A DNA stretch of 64,000 nucleotides, from contig WHTW01000009.1 in NCBI GenBank assembly GCA_009377525.1, positions 1 to 64,000 on the forward strand. Reading direction: 5' to 3'. The notes under the pieces were generated by a model. That model was not told the DNA's origin and ran no database searches. It saw only the letters and a list, made by a program, of their open reading frames with translations. Made by a program: the position numbers and the translations under genes. The stretch is from Rhodospirillales bacterium (GTDB taxonomy: Bacteria; Pseudomonadota; Alphaproteobacteria; Reyranellales; Reyranellaceae). Shown here in pieces: positions 54,866 through 63,486 of this stretch (positions within the stretch are counted from its first letter, which is position 1; the number at the start of each line of letters is the position of its first letter).

Positions 54866-55914
54866 CCCGCGGCCATCACGGACTCGACCAGCGGCTTGAT
54901 CGTCGACCGGCGCTCCAGCCATGCCGGAACCGGAAGGTTCCTGGCGCGCAGGAATGCCGGGTTGAACAAGGTCGATTGGTAACGGGTGCCATGGTCGGTA
55001 AGGATGGTGACGATGACATGGCCCGGCCCGAGGTCCCTGGCCAGCCGCAGGGCGCCCGCCACGTTGATGGCGGTGGAACCGCCGAGGCAAAGCCCCTCGT
55101 GCTCGAACAGGTCGAAGACATAGGGGATCGCCTCGGAATCGGGAATGAGATAGGCCTTGTCGGCCTGCAGGTCGGCGATGATCGGCGTGACGCGCCCAAG
55201 GCCGATGCCTTCTGTTATCGAGCCGCCTTCCGATACCTTGGCCTCGCCGCGCGTGAAGAAGCTGTACATGGCGGCGCCGTGTGGATCGGCGACCCCGATC
55301 ACGATGTCCTTCTTCTGCTCGCGCAGATAGGTGGAGGTCCCGCCGAATGTGCCGCCGGTGCCGATGGCGCAGATGAAGCCGTCGATCCGTCCGTCCGTCT
55401 GCCGCCAGATTTCCGGACCTGTCGACTCATAGTGCGCCTTGCGGTTGTCGAGATTGTTCCATTGATCGGCGAAGATGGCGCCGTTGGGCTCGCTCTCGCG
55501 CAATTTCTCGGCGAGGCGCCGGCCGACGTGCTGGTAGAAATTCGGATTGCTGTAGGGGACCGCCGGCACTTCGACGAGCTCGGCGCCGCACAGGCGCAGC
55601 ATCTCCTTCTTCTCCCGGCTCTGTGTCTCCGGGATCACGATCAGCGTGCGGTAGCCGCGCGCATTGGCGACGATCGCAAGCCCGATGCCGGTATTGCCGG
55701 CCGTGCTTTCAACGACGAGGCCACCCGGCCGCAGTTCACCGCGCTTCTCCGCCTCAAGGATCATCCGCCGTCCGGCGCGGTCCTTCACGGACTGGCCGGG
55801 ATTCATGAACTCGGCCTTGCCGAGGATGGTGCAGCCGGTCGCCTCGGAGGCTCGCCGGAGCTTGATCAGCGGCGTATTGCCAATGGCTGCGACGACGTCA
55901 TCGTAGGCTTGCAT
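54862..55914 (-). CDS. cysK: Cysteine synthase A
   Basis: A 350-residue PLP enzyme that makes cysteine from O-acetylserine and sulfide. IGNTPLIKLRRASEATGCTILGKAEFMNPGQSVKDRAG carries the PLP Lys (in S-V-K-D-R), ESTAGNTGIGLA binds the substrate, and the GTGGTFGGTSTYL loop grips phosphate. EGIGLGRV is present. It is slightly longer than CysK of E. coli. With serA and serC nearby, the serine-to-cysteine steps are clustered. Confidence 0.92.
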   Translation of the reverse strand: MQAYDDVVAAIGNTPLIKLRRASEATGCTILGKAEFMNPGQSVKDRAGRRMILEAEKRGELRPGGLVVESTAGNTGIGLAIVANARGYRTLIVIPETQSREKKEMLRLCGAELVEVPAVPYSNPNFYQHVGRRLAEKLRESEPNGAIFADQWNNLDNRKAHYESTGPEIWRQTDGRIDGFICAIGTGGTFGGTSTYLREQKKDIVIGVADPHGAAMYSFFTRGEAKVSEGGSITEGIGLGRVTPIIADLQADKAYLIPDSEAIPYVFDLFEHEGLCLGGSTAINVAGALRLARDLGPGHVIVTILTDHGTRYQSTLFNPAFLRARNLPVPAWLERRSTIKPLVESVMAAG

Positions 55915-56043
55915 CCGGACACGTTATCAGGTCCCTCGCCGGCGACGTGCGCGATGTCGGGCTGCCATGTGGATTTGCCCCCAACGCACCATTTGGCGGC
56001 ATTTCTTGCTGCAGATACCCGCGCGGACAGAATTATCCGCTCA

Positions 56044-56063
56044 TGCGGAGCGCGGGCCTCCGG
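56044..56063. repeat. Half-copy of palindromic repeat family A after serA
   Basis: GCGGAGCGCGGGCCTCCGG matches the left arm of family A elements at 28069 and 31402. The partner arm is absent. It abuts the serA stop codon. Confidence 0.6.
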
Positions 56064-57647
56064 TCAGAAGCTCAGCAGCTTGGCCTGAACGACGCCCTCC
56101 AGCGCGGCGATCTTGCCCAAAAGCTCGCGCGAGATCGGCTGGTCGACCTGGACCAGGGCGATCGCCGAGCCGCCGGGAGCATCGCGGCCGAGATGGAAGG
56201 TCGCGATGTTGACCTTGCTTTCGCCAAGAAGCGTGCCGAGGCGGCCGATGAAGCCAGGCTTGTCGTCGTTGGTGATGTAGAGCATGTGCGGGGCGAACTC
56301 GGCCTCGATCTCGATGCCCTTGATGTCGACGATGCGCGGATGCTTGCCGCCGAACAGCGTGCCGGTGACGGCGCGCGTGTACTTCTCGGTGGTGACGGTG
56401 AGCCGGATCATCGAATGGTAGTCACCGGCGCGCTCGTGCTTGACCTCGGCCATCTCGATGCCGCGCTCGCGGGCGATCACCGGGGCGTTCACCATGTTCA
56501 CCGAGGTGAGCTGCGGGCGCAGCACGCCCATCAGCGCCACCTGGCTGAGCGGCTTGACGTTGAGCGCTGCCACGTCGCCCTCGTACTCGATCGACACCGC
56601 CTTGATGTCGGTGTCGGTGAGCTGGCCCGCGAACGAGCCCAGCTTCTCGGCGAGATCGAGATAGGGCGCGAGCCGCGGCGCCTCCTCGGCCGTGACGTTG
56701 GGCATGTTGAGCGAGTTCACGATGGCGCCGGTCAGCAGGTAGGCCGACATCTGCTCGGCGACCTGCAGGGCCACGTTCTCCTGCGCCTCGAGCGTCGAGG
56801 CGCCGAGATGCGGCGTGCTGACCAGATTGGGCGCGCCGAACAGCACGTTCTCCTTGGCCGGCTCCTCGCTGAAGACGTCGAAGCCCGCGCCGGCGATGTG
56901 TCCGGACACCAGCAGGTCGCGCACCGCCAGCTCGTCGACCAGGCCGCCGCGCGCGCAATTGATGATGCGCACGCCCTTCTTGGTCTTCATCAGGTTGGCG
57001 CGGCTCAGAATGTTCTTGGTCTGCTCGGTGAGCGGCGTGTGCACGGTGATGAAGTCGGCGCGCGCCAGCACCTGGTCGAGCGTCGCCTTCTCGACGCCGA
57101 GCTCCTGGGCGCGTTGGTCGGACAGGAACGGGTCATAGGCGATGACGCGCATCTTCAGCCCGATGGCGCGCTCGGCAACGATCGAGCCGATGTTGCCGCA
57201 GCCGATCAGGCCCAGCGTCTTGAAGCTGAGCTCGGTGCCCATGAAGCGGTTCTTCTCCCACTTGCCGGCCTGGGTCGAGGTGTTGGCGTCGGGAATCTGG
57301 CGGGCCACGGCGAACATCAGGGCGATGGCGTGCTCGGCCGTGGTGATGGCGTTGCCGTAGGGCGTGTTCATGACCACAACGCCGTGCGCGGTGGCCGACT
57401 TGATGTCGACATTGTCGACGCCGATGCCGGCGCGGCCGACGACCTTGAGCTTCTTCGCTTCGGCCAGGACCTCGGCGGTGACCTTGGTCGCCGAGCGGAT
57501 CGCCAGGCCCTCGTAGTTGCCGACGATGGCGCGCAGCTCGGCGGGCTTCAGGCCGGGCTTGAAATCGACGTCGCAGCCGCGCTCGGCGAAGATCTCGACC
57601 GCGCGCGGGGAAAGCTCATCGGAGATGAGCACCTTGGGCTTTGCCAT
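56064..57647 (-). CDS. serA: D-3-phosphoglycerate dehydrogenase
   Basis: A 527-residue long-form SerA, the first step of serine synthesis (3-phosphoglycerate to 3-phosphohydroxypyruvate). The substrate domain begins KVLISDELSPRAVEIF; Rossmann LGLIGCGNIGSIVAERA; Arg in INCARGGLVDE, Glu in DVFSEEP and His in STPHLGAST. The intervening ASB domain and a C-terminal ACT domain (IGRLGTLLGESKVNIATFHLGR) suggest possible serine regulation. It follows serC in a pair separated by a family B repeat. Confidence 0.97.
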   Translation of the reverse strand: MAKPKVLISDELSPRAVEIFAERGCDVDFKPGLKPAELRAIVGNYEGLAIRSATKVTAEVLAEAKKLKVVGRAGIGVDNVDIKSATAHGVVVMNTPYGNAITTAEHAIALMFAVARQIPDANTSTQAGKWEKNRFMGTELSFKTLGLIGCGNIGSIVAERAIGLKMRVIAYDPFLSDQRAQELGVEKATLDQVLARADFITVHTPLTEQTKNILSRANLMKTKKGVRIINCARGGLVDELAVRDLLVSGHIAGAGFDVFSEEPAKENVLFGAPNLVSTPHLGASTLEAQENVALQVAEQMSAYLLTGAIVNSLNMPNVTAEEAPRLAPYLDLAEKLGSFAGQLTDTDIKAVSIEYEGDVAALNVKPLSQVALMGVLRPQLTSVNMVNAPVIARERGIEMAEVKHERAGDYHSMIRLTVTTEKYTRAVTGTLFGGKHPRIVDIKGIEIEAEFAPHMLYITNDDKPGFIGRLGTLLGESKVNIATFHLGRDAPGGSAIALVQVDQPISRELLGKIAALEGVVQAKLLSF

Positions 57648-57670
57648 TCACGACTTCTCCTCACAACAAC

Positions 57671-57777
57671 CTCACCCTGAGGAGGCGCGAAGCGCCGTCT
57701 CGAAGGGTGGGCCACAGACACCCTCTTCGCTGCCCACCCTTCGAGACGCGGCCTGCGGCCGCTCCTCAGGGTGAGGT
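57671..57777. repeat. CTCACCCTGAGGAGG repeat, family B, copy 3
   Basis: Left arm CTCACCCTGAGGAGG with a GCGCGAAGCGC hairpin and GTCTCGAAGGGTGGG; right arm the complement with GCGGCCTGCGGCCGC, ending CTCCTCAGGGTGAGGT. Separates serC and serA. Confidence 0.93.
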
Positions 57778-57782
57778 GTGCG

Positions 57783-58949
57783 TTATGCCGCCTTCGCGCC
57801 AAACTCCCGCTCGATCTCGCCGTAAGCCCAGTCGAGCCAGGGCAGCAGCGCCTCGAGGTCGCTCTTCTCCACCGTGGCGCCGCACCAGATGCGCAGGCCG
57901 GGCGGCGCGTCCCGGTAGGAGCCGACGTCGTAGCCCGCCTTCTCGCCCTCGAGCAGGTCGGCGATCTTCTTAGCTGCCGCGGCCTGCTTGTCGGCCGCGA
58001 GCGCGGTGAACCACGGCGCGGTGATGTTGAGGCACACCGAGGTGTTCGACCGAACCGCCTTGTCGGCCGTGAGGAAGGAGATCCACTGGCGCTCGGCGAC
58101 GAACTTTTCCAGCACACCGAGATTGGCCTCCGAACGCGCCGTCAGCGCCTTGAGCCCGCCGATGCTCTCGCCCCAGCGCAGGCCGTCGATCGCGTCCTCG
58201 ACGCAGAGCAGCGAGGGCGTGTTGATGGTGTCGCCCTTGAAGATCGCTTCGGAGAACTTCCCGCCCGAGGTCAGGCGGAAGAGCTTGGGCAGCGGCCACG
58301 GCGGCGAATAGCTCTCCAGGCGCTGCACGGCGCGCGGCGACAGCACCAGCACGCCGTGCGCGCCCTCGCCGCCCATCACCTTCTGCCAGGACCAGGTCAC
58401 GACATCGAGCTTGGGCCACGGTAGGTCCATGGCGAACACGGCTGAGGTGGCGTCGCAGATCGCCAGCCCCTCGCGGTCGTCCGCGATCCAGTCGCCGTTC
58501 GGCACCTTCACGCCCGAGGTCGTGCCGTTCCAGGTGAAGACGACATCGTGCGTCCAGTCGACCGCCTTGAGATCGGCGATCTGGCCGTAGGGCGCCTTGA
58601 GCACGCGGGCGTCCTTGAGCTTGAGCTGCTTCACGACATCGGTGACCCAGCCTTCGCCAAAACTCTCCCAGGTCAGCATGTCGACCGGCCGGGCGCCCAA
58701 GAGCGACCACAGCGCCATCTCGACGGCGCCGGTGTCGGACGCGGGCACGATGCCGACGCGATAGTCGGCCGGAATGCCCAGCAGAGCGCGCGTGCGGTCG
58801 ACCGCCTCGACGATCTTCTTCTTGGCCGTCTTGGATCGGTGGGACCGCCCGATGGCGGCATCTTTGAGGACTTCAGGCGTCCATCCCGGACGCTTGGCGC
58901 AGGGTCCGGACGAAAAGTCGGGACGCGCCGGATGCATGTTCGGCTTCAT
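57783..58949 (-). CDS. serC: Phosphoserine aminotransferase
   Basis: A 388-residue PLP aminotransferase converting phosphohydroxypyruvate and glutamate to phosphoserine. [15 protein letters not shown] opens the protein in the manner of the alphaproteobacterial/archaeal SerC type; [18 protein letters not shown] and [24 protein letters not shown], holding the PLP Lys, follow. ATG 58949 has GGGAGAGG upstream; TTG 58952 is less likely. First gene of the serC-serA pair. Confidence 0.95.
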   Translation of the reverse strand: MKPNMHPARPDFSSGPCAKRPGWTPEVLKDAAIGRSHRSKTAKKKIVEAVDRTRALLGIPADYRVGIVPASDTGAVEMALWSLLGARPVDMLTWESFGEGWVTDVVKQLKLKDARVLKAPYGQIADLKAVDWTHDVVFTWNGTTSGVKVPNGDWIADDREGLAICDATSAVFAMDLPWPKLDVVTWSWQKVMGGEGAHGVLVLSPRAVQRLESYSPPWPLPKLFRLTSGGKFSEAIFKGDTINTPSLLCVEDAIDGLRWGESIGGLKALTARSEANLGVLEKFVAERQWISFLTADKAVRSNTSVCLNITAPWFTALAADKQAAAAKKIADLLEGEKAGYDVGSYRDAPPGLRIWCGATVEKSDLEALLPWLDWAYGEIEREFGAKAA

Positions 58950-59057
58950 CAAACCTCTCCCTTACAGAAGAGCTGCACTCCGGTGGGGGAGCGTGGCCCG
59001 GCGCCGTGATAGCGGCGGTCGGGCCGTCTGACAAGAGCGACAAGCTGTCCAAGTCGT

Positions 59058-59768
59058 CTAGGCCAGGGCGCCGGCGAGCTCGGCGAAGTCGGACAGGATG
59101 AGGTCGGGCTGATGGGGCGTCTGGCCGAACGGCCGCCTGCGCCGGTCGATGAAGGCCGTGCGCATGCCGCAGGACTTGGCGCCGATGCAGTCGAAGGCAT
59201 GGTTGGCGACGAACAGGATGCCCGACCTGTCCTCGCCGATGATCTCCTCGGCCTTGGCATAGGTCTTCCAGTGCGGCTTGAAGTAGCCCGCTTCCTGCAC
59301 CGAGATGACATGGTCGAAGGCAAAGCCGATGTGCGGGCCCGCCGCCTGCAGCATGTCGCGATCGCCGTTCGACAGGATCGCAAGCTTGTATCCGGCGGAT
59401 CGCAGCCTGCCGAGCGCCGCGATCACATCCGGAAACGGTTTTAGACGCTCGATCTCGCCGACCAGCGCCTTCACCTCGTCCTGGGTGTAGGTGATGCCGC
59501 AGCGATCCATGACGTGAGAGACGGCGCGATGGCCGATCTGCCGGTACGGCGTGTGGCCGCGGTCGCACAGCGCATCGATCATGGAGTTCTCGTAGTGGGT
59601 GCGCCGCCACCAGGTGACGAAGCTGTTCGGATGGCCGTCCCAGCCCTTGCCCTTCAGGAAAGGCGTCACCGCCTCGGTGAGGCCCTTCTGCATGTCGACG
59701 ATCGTGCCGTACTGGTCGAACGCCAGGGCCTTGATCTCGCGCTTCAGGACGTCGCGTATGGCCGTCAT
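59058..59768 (-). CDS. Haloacid dehalogenase type II-like hydrolase
   Basis: A 236-residue HAD protein of the L-2-haloacid dehalogenase type: ALAFDQYGTIVDMQ with nucleophile D18, LRSAGYKLAILSNGDRDML (Ser-Asn), FKPHWKTY (Lys) and FVANHAFDCIGAKSCGMRTAFIDR (Asp). ATG 59768 has GGAGG five bases upstream, so the longer readings are rejected. The natural substrate may not be a haloacid. Confidence 0.88.
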   Translation of the reverse strand: MTAIRDVLKREIKALAFDQYGTIVDMQKGLTEAVTPFLKGKGWDGHPNSFVTWWRRTHYENSMIDALCDRGHTPYRQIGHRAVSHVMDRCGITYTQDEVKALVGEIERLKPFPDVIAALGRLRSAGYKLAILSNGDRDMLQAAGPHIGFAFDHVISVQEAGYFKPHWKTYAKAEEIIGEDRSGILFVANHAFDCIGAKSCGMRTAFIDRRRRPFGQTPHQPDLILSDFAELAGALA

Positions 59769-59785
59769 GTTTTCCTCCGTGCGCA

Positions 59786-61408
59786 TCAGCGCCGCCGCAA
59801 TTCGTAGAAGGTGCCGGCCGTCGACTCGTTCAAGACCGGCCGAGCCTGGTAGTTGTCGTGCAGCATCCTGTAGATCGGAGGCGCGCGAGTGGCAGCCGAC
59901 AGCGCACCAAGCTGGCCGGTGAGCTCGGCGAGGCTCCAGGTCCAGACGTCGGAGACAACGACGCGATAGCCGCGGTCGAGGGCATGGTCGATGTCGCGCT
60001 TCAGCACCTCGGCGTTCTGCTCCGCCGTCCAGTCGGGATGGCGGATGGCGCCGGCATCGATGGCGATCCACTTGAACTTCGCGTCCGACGGCTTGCCGTC
60101 CCAGTCCCAGGTGCGGCTCCACAGCGCGTACTGCCACATGGTGATGGGCTCGAAGCCCCAGTAGACGAAGACCGTCGAGGCCGGCGGGAAGCGCTGTTCC
60201 AGCGCAGCCACGGCCTTGAGCGCCGCTTCATCGCCGCCGCGGAAGCGCGCGAGCTGGCCGACGTTCCAGACAAGCGGCAGCAGCGATGCCACCGCCAGCG
60301 CCATGGCGACCCCACGCGAGCGCGGCAGCAACGCGCCCAGCAGCAGCGCCCACGCCACCGCGAGCCACGGCATGACGTTGAGCTGCATCTGCGGGTCCTG
60401 CGGCTGCGCGTAGAGATTCAGCACCTGACCCGCACCCAACGTGCCGAGGAAGACGATGGCGATCGCGCGCAGGCGCGGTTCGGCGCGGCGCGGCCACAGG
60501 GCGGCGACGGCGGCGATCAGGATCGCGGCCTGAATTGCCGCCGACGCGATCAGCGGCGCCGCCGTGCGTTTGGCCGACAGCGGATCGACCCAGCCGCCGA
60601 CGATCAGGAAGTAGTTGCCCACGCCCGACAGCATCATCCAGGCCTTGTCCCACGACAGGCCGGCCCAGCCGGTGGCGACGCCCTTGCCGGTCCACAGGAT
60701 GTCGTGCAGGCCGACGGCGCCCGGATAGCGTTCGGACCAGAGCTGGACGATGCCGGCCACGACGACGATGGAAACGATGAGCGTGCCGATCAGCACGACG
60801 CGCCGCAGTGGCCGTTCCGGCGACAAGGCGAGCGCCACGAGAAGCGCGGGCAGCACGGGGAACAGCAGGCGCCATTCCATCAGCCAGCCCACCGTGAACA
60901 GCACGCCGACCAGCGCCACGCGGAGGTGCGTCGGCCGGTCGAACCACAGGCCGGCCAGCCCCATAGCGCCCAGGACCAGCGTGTAACCCGGCATGATATC
61001 CTCGCTGATCACCGAGAGCAGCAGGACGAAGCCGCAGCCGAGATGGAAGGCGGCCGCCAGTGCCGCGGCGCGGGCGCTCGCCGTCACTCGATGGACGAAG
61101 GCGTAGACGATGACGGTCGCGAGGCTGGCGAAGAAGGCGTTGAGCCAGGCGAACTGCCGCCACGGCACGCCGCGGTCGATGCCCAGCCAGTCGAGCAGCC
61201 GGCAGAGCGCGCCATAGAGCGGGAAATAGAGGTAGTTCGACGGATCGAGGCGCGCGCGCGACGGATCGGCGATCCAGGGCTCGGCCTGGATGCTTTTGTA
61301 CATGCCGTTGGCGGTGATGATGTGGACGTTCTGCAGCCAGGCGATCAGGCCGCAGAGCACCACAAGGCTGAGTGCGAAGGTCAGCAGGAGATGCCAGGCG
61401 CGTGGCAA
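59786..61408 (-). CDS. Polytopic membrane protein, GT-C-like
   Basis: A 540-residue membrane protein with about ten hydrophobic segments, N-terminal LLLTFALSLVVLCGLIAWLQ and soluble parts at NVHIITANGMYKSIQAEPWIADPSRARLDPSN and the C-terminal 170 residues. Like the protein at 47064 it resembles GT-C glycosyltransferases, but no active-site pair is certain. It is last in a run of envelope genes (GT2, methyltransferase, cupin, this gene). Confidence 0.72.
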   Translation of the reverse strand: MPRAWHLLLTFALSLVVLCGLIAWLQNVHIITANGMYKSIQAEPWIADPSRARLDPSNYLYFPLYGALCRLLDWLGIDRGVPWRQFAWLNAFFASLATVIVYAFVHRVTASARAAALAAAFHLGCGFVLLLSVISEDIMPGYTLVLGAMGLAGLWFDRPTHLRVALVGVLFTVGWLMEWRLLFPVLPALLVALALSPERPLRRVVLIGTLIVSIVVVAGIVQLWSERYPGAVGLHDILWTGKGVATGWAGLSWDKAWMMLSGVGNYFLIVGGWVDPLSAKRTAAPLIASAAIQAAILIAAVAALWPRRAEPRLRAIAIVFLGTLGAGQVLNLYAQPQDPQMQLNVMPWLAVAWALLLGALLPRSRGVAMALAVASLLPLVWNVGQLARFRGGDEAALKAVAALEQRFPPASTVFVYWGFEPITMWQYALWSRTWDWDGKPSDAKFKWIAIDAGAIRHPDWTAEQNAEVLKRDIDHALDRGYRVVVSDVWTWSLAELTGQLGALSAATRAPPIYRMLHDNYQARPVLNESTAGTFYELRRR

Positions 61409-61453
61409 GCGTCGATGAGATCCTTCGCTGCGCTCAGGATGACGGCTGCGCCG
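61409..61453. repeat. Half-copy of a family F-like repeat
   Basis: GAGATCCTTCGCTGCGCTCAGGATGAC at about 61414-61440 has the outline of one arm of the GTCATCCTGAGC repeat type, with a small stem. No second arm is seen. Confidence 0.5.
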
Positions 61454-61720
61454 TCACATCTTCCGTCCGAACAGGGTCACCGCGCCTTCCGGCCCGTAGC
61501 TCTCGGCGTGCAGGCAGCCCTTGGGCATGGTGAAGGTCTCGCCGGCGCGGTAGGTGCGGCTGCCGCCGTCCCGCGTCAGCGTCAGCGCGCCCTGCACGAC
61601 CATCGCCCGCACGTCGAACGGATGGCTGTGCTCGGGGTTCACCTTCACGCCCGGCGTGGTGTTGGTCTGTATCTCATAGCCGTCGCGCGCGAGCTCGGCC
61701 TCGAAGGTCTGTCGGTCCAT
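61454..61720 (-). CDS. Small cupin-domain protein
   Basis: An 88-residue single cupin: PGVKVNPEHSHPFDVRAMVVQGALTLTRDGG with the His-His motif and YRAGETFTMPKGCLHAESYGPEG with the second motif. ATG 61720 gives a natural start (MDRQTFEAELARDGYE). It starts 11 bases after the methyltransferase stop. It may be a sugar-modifying or metal-sensing protein; unknown. Confidence 0.85.
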   Translation of the reverse strand: MDRQTFEAELARDGYEIQTNTTPGVKVNPEHSHPFDVRAMVVQGALTLTRDGGSRTYRAGETFTMPKGCLHAESYGPEGAVTLFGRKM

Positions 61721-61731
61721 CCCGTTTCTCC

Positions 61732-62445
61732 TCAGGCGCTCTTGCGCGCCGCCACGACATATTGCGCCCCCAGCGGCAGCCACGCCAGCGTCCGGTCGAT
61801 CGGGCGCAGCACGGCGATGCCGGGCGGCATGAACATCAGGTAGTCGGTCTCGAGATCGTAGCGCGCCGCGTCGAGCAGCCCGTGCCGCACCTCGCGCGCG
61901 TCGAGCAGGATGGCGTTCTCGTCGATCGGCGTTCGGGCGATGACGTAGCGCACCAGCGGATTGCGCGGATTGTGCTCGAAGACGTAGATCCGGCCACCGG
62001 GCTTCAGCACGCGGCCAAGCTCACGATAGATCGCCTGGCGCTCGTCGACCGGCACATGGTGCAGCACGGCACTGATGGTGACGATGTCGAACAACCGGTC
62101 GGCGAACGGCGTCAGCGTACCGTCCTGTGTCGCCAGCGCCGGCGCCGGGCCGAGCGGTGCCGGCCAGCGCCTGCCGGCCTCGTCCAGCATGCCGCTCGAC
62201 ACGTCGCAACCGCTGAAGTCCGCTCGCGCGCCCAGCTCGGCCAGCACGCGCATCAAATCGCCCGCGCCGCACCCATAGTCGAGCACGGCCAGCCCGCCGC
62301 TCTTCAGCTTGGGCTCGCGGCGCAACAGCCAGCGCGCCTTCACGGCGATGAACTGGTCCGCCGAGGAGCCCACCATGCGCTTGATGGGATTGTCGAGGCC
62401 GCCATCGTAGGACGCGGCGTGGCGGTCGAACTCGGCCGGCTTCAT
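61732..62445 (-). CDS. SAM-dependent methyltransferase
   Basis: A 237-residue class I methyltransferase. LAVLDYGCGAGDLMRVLAELG is motif I, SGCDVSSGMLDEA motif II, FDIVTISAVLHHVPVDERQ and LKPGGRIYVFEHNPRNP the later motifs; HNPRNPLVRYVI is often seen in methyltransferases linked to lipid or glycan genes. It lies 10 bases after the GT2 gene. Confidence 0.9.
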   Translation of the reverse strand: MKPAEFDRHAASYDGGLDNPIKRMVGSSADQFIAVKARWLLRREPKLKSGGLAVLDYGCGAGDLMRVLAELGARADFSGCDVSSGMLDEAGRRWPAPLGPAPALATQDGTLTPFADRLFDIVTISAVLHHVPVDERQAIYRELGRVLKPGGRIYVFEHNPRNPLVRYVIARTPIDENAILLDAREVRHGLLDAARYDLETDYLMFMPPGIAVLRPIDRTLAWLPLGAQYVVAARKSA

Positions 62446-62455
62446 TTGGGCCCCT

Positions 62456-63400
62456 TCACTTGGGACCTCCGACGATGTCGCGGATCATGAACAGCGGCCG
62501 GCCCTTGCTCTGGTCGTAGAGCCTGCCGAGATAGGCGCCGATGATGCCCAGCATCAGGAACTGCATGCCGCCCAGAAGCCCGACAGCGGCCATCAGCGAC
62601 GTCCAGCCGGGCAGCGTGTGGCCGAACGTCCAGCCGACGATGGAGTAGACGAAGAAGGCGAAGCCGATCACGGCCATCACCCAGCCGATGGTCATCGCCG
62701 CCATCAGCGGCACGACCGAGAAGGCGGTGATGGCATCGGCGGCGAAGCGCACCATCTTGGCCAGCGGATACTTGCTCTCGCCCGCCACCCGCGCCTTGCG
62801 GTCGTAGGCCAGCGGCACCTGCTTGCCGCCGATCCAGGCCACCATGCCGCGCACGAAGCGATGGCGCTCGGGCATGGCGGTCAGCAGATCGAGCACGCGG
62901 CGCGTGATCAGGCGGAAGTCACCAGCATCGAGCGGGATCTCGACGTCGGTCATGCGGCCGATCAGGCGATAGAAGGCAGCCGCCGTGGCGCGCTTGAACA
63001 GGCCCTCGCCCTCGCGCTGGCGGCGCTGGCCGTAGACCACGTCGGCCCCCTGATCCATCAGCGCCATCATGTCGGGCAAGAGCTCGGGCGGGTCCTGCAG
63101 GTCGGCGTCGATGATCAGGATGCGCTCGCCGCGGCACACGGAAAGGCCCGCCGTGAGCGCGAGCTGGTGGCCATGGTTGCGCATCAGCCGCACCGCGACG
63201 ACACGCGGATCGCGCCCGGCCGCCTCGGTCATGACCTCCCAGGTGCGGTCGTGCGAGCCGTCGTCGACCAGCACGATCTCGCTGGTTCCGCCGACGCCAT
63301 CCAGCACCGCGCCGACGCGGCGCAGGAACTCGCGCAGGACGTCCTGTTCGTTATAGCAAGGGGCCACCACGGACAGCGCCGGGCGGTTGGCGGGAGTCAT
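62456..63400 (-). CDS. GT2 glycosyltransferase, bactoprenol-sugar synthase-like
   Basis: A 314-residue GT2 enzyme of the GtrB/ArnC type. SVVAPCYNEQDVLREFL, VLVDDGSHDRTWEV, RILIIDADLQDPPELLPDM and VYGQRRQREGEGLFKR match; two C-terminal hydrophobic segments anchor it (VVPLMAAMTIGWVMAVIGFAFF and LLGGMQFLMLGIIGAYLGRLYDQ). It makes an undecaprenyl-phosphate sugar. First gene of the second envelope cassette. Confidence 0.93.
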   Translation of the reverse strand: MTPANRPALSVVAPCYNEQDVLREFLRRVGAVLDGVGGTSEIVLVDDGSHDRTWEVMTEAAGRDPRVVAVRLMRNHGHQLALTAGLSVCRGERILIIDADLQDPPELLPDMMALMDQGADVVYGQRRQREGEGLFKRATAAAFYRLIGRMTDVEIPLDAGDFRLITRRVLDLLTAMPERHRFVRGMVAWIGGKQVPLAYDRKARVAGESKYPLAKMVRFAADAITAFSVVPLMAAMTIGWVMAVIGFAFFVYSIVGWTFGHTLPGWTSLMAAVGLLGGMQFLMLGIIGAYLGRLYDQSKGRPLFMIRDIVGGPK

Positions 63401-63486
63401 GGCGGAGCAATAGACGATACCGAGCCTGAGGCCAAGATGACCCCTGCCCGGCCCCGTCAGAATTGCGCGTTGCGCCCTGCTTCAAG

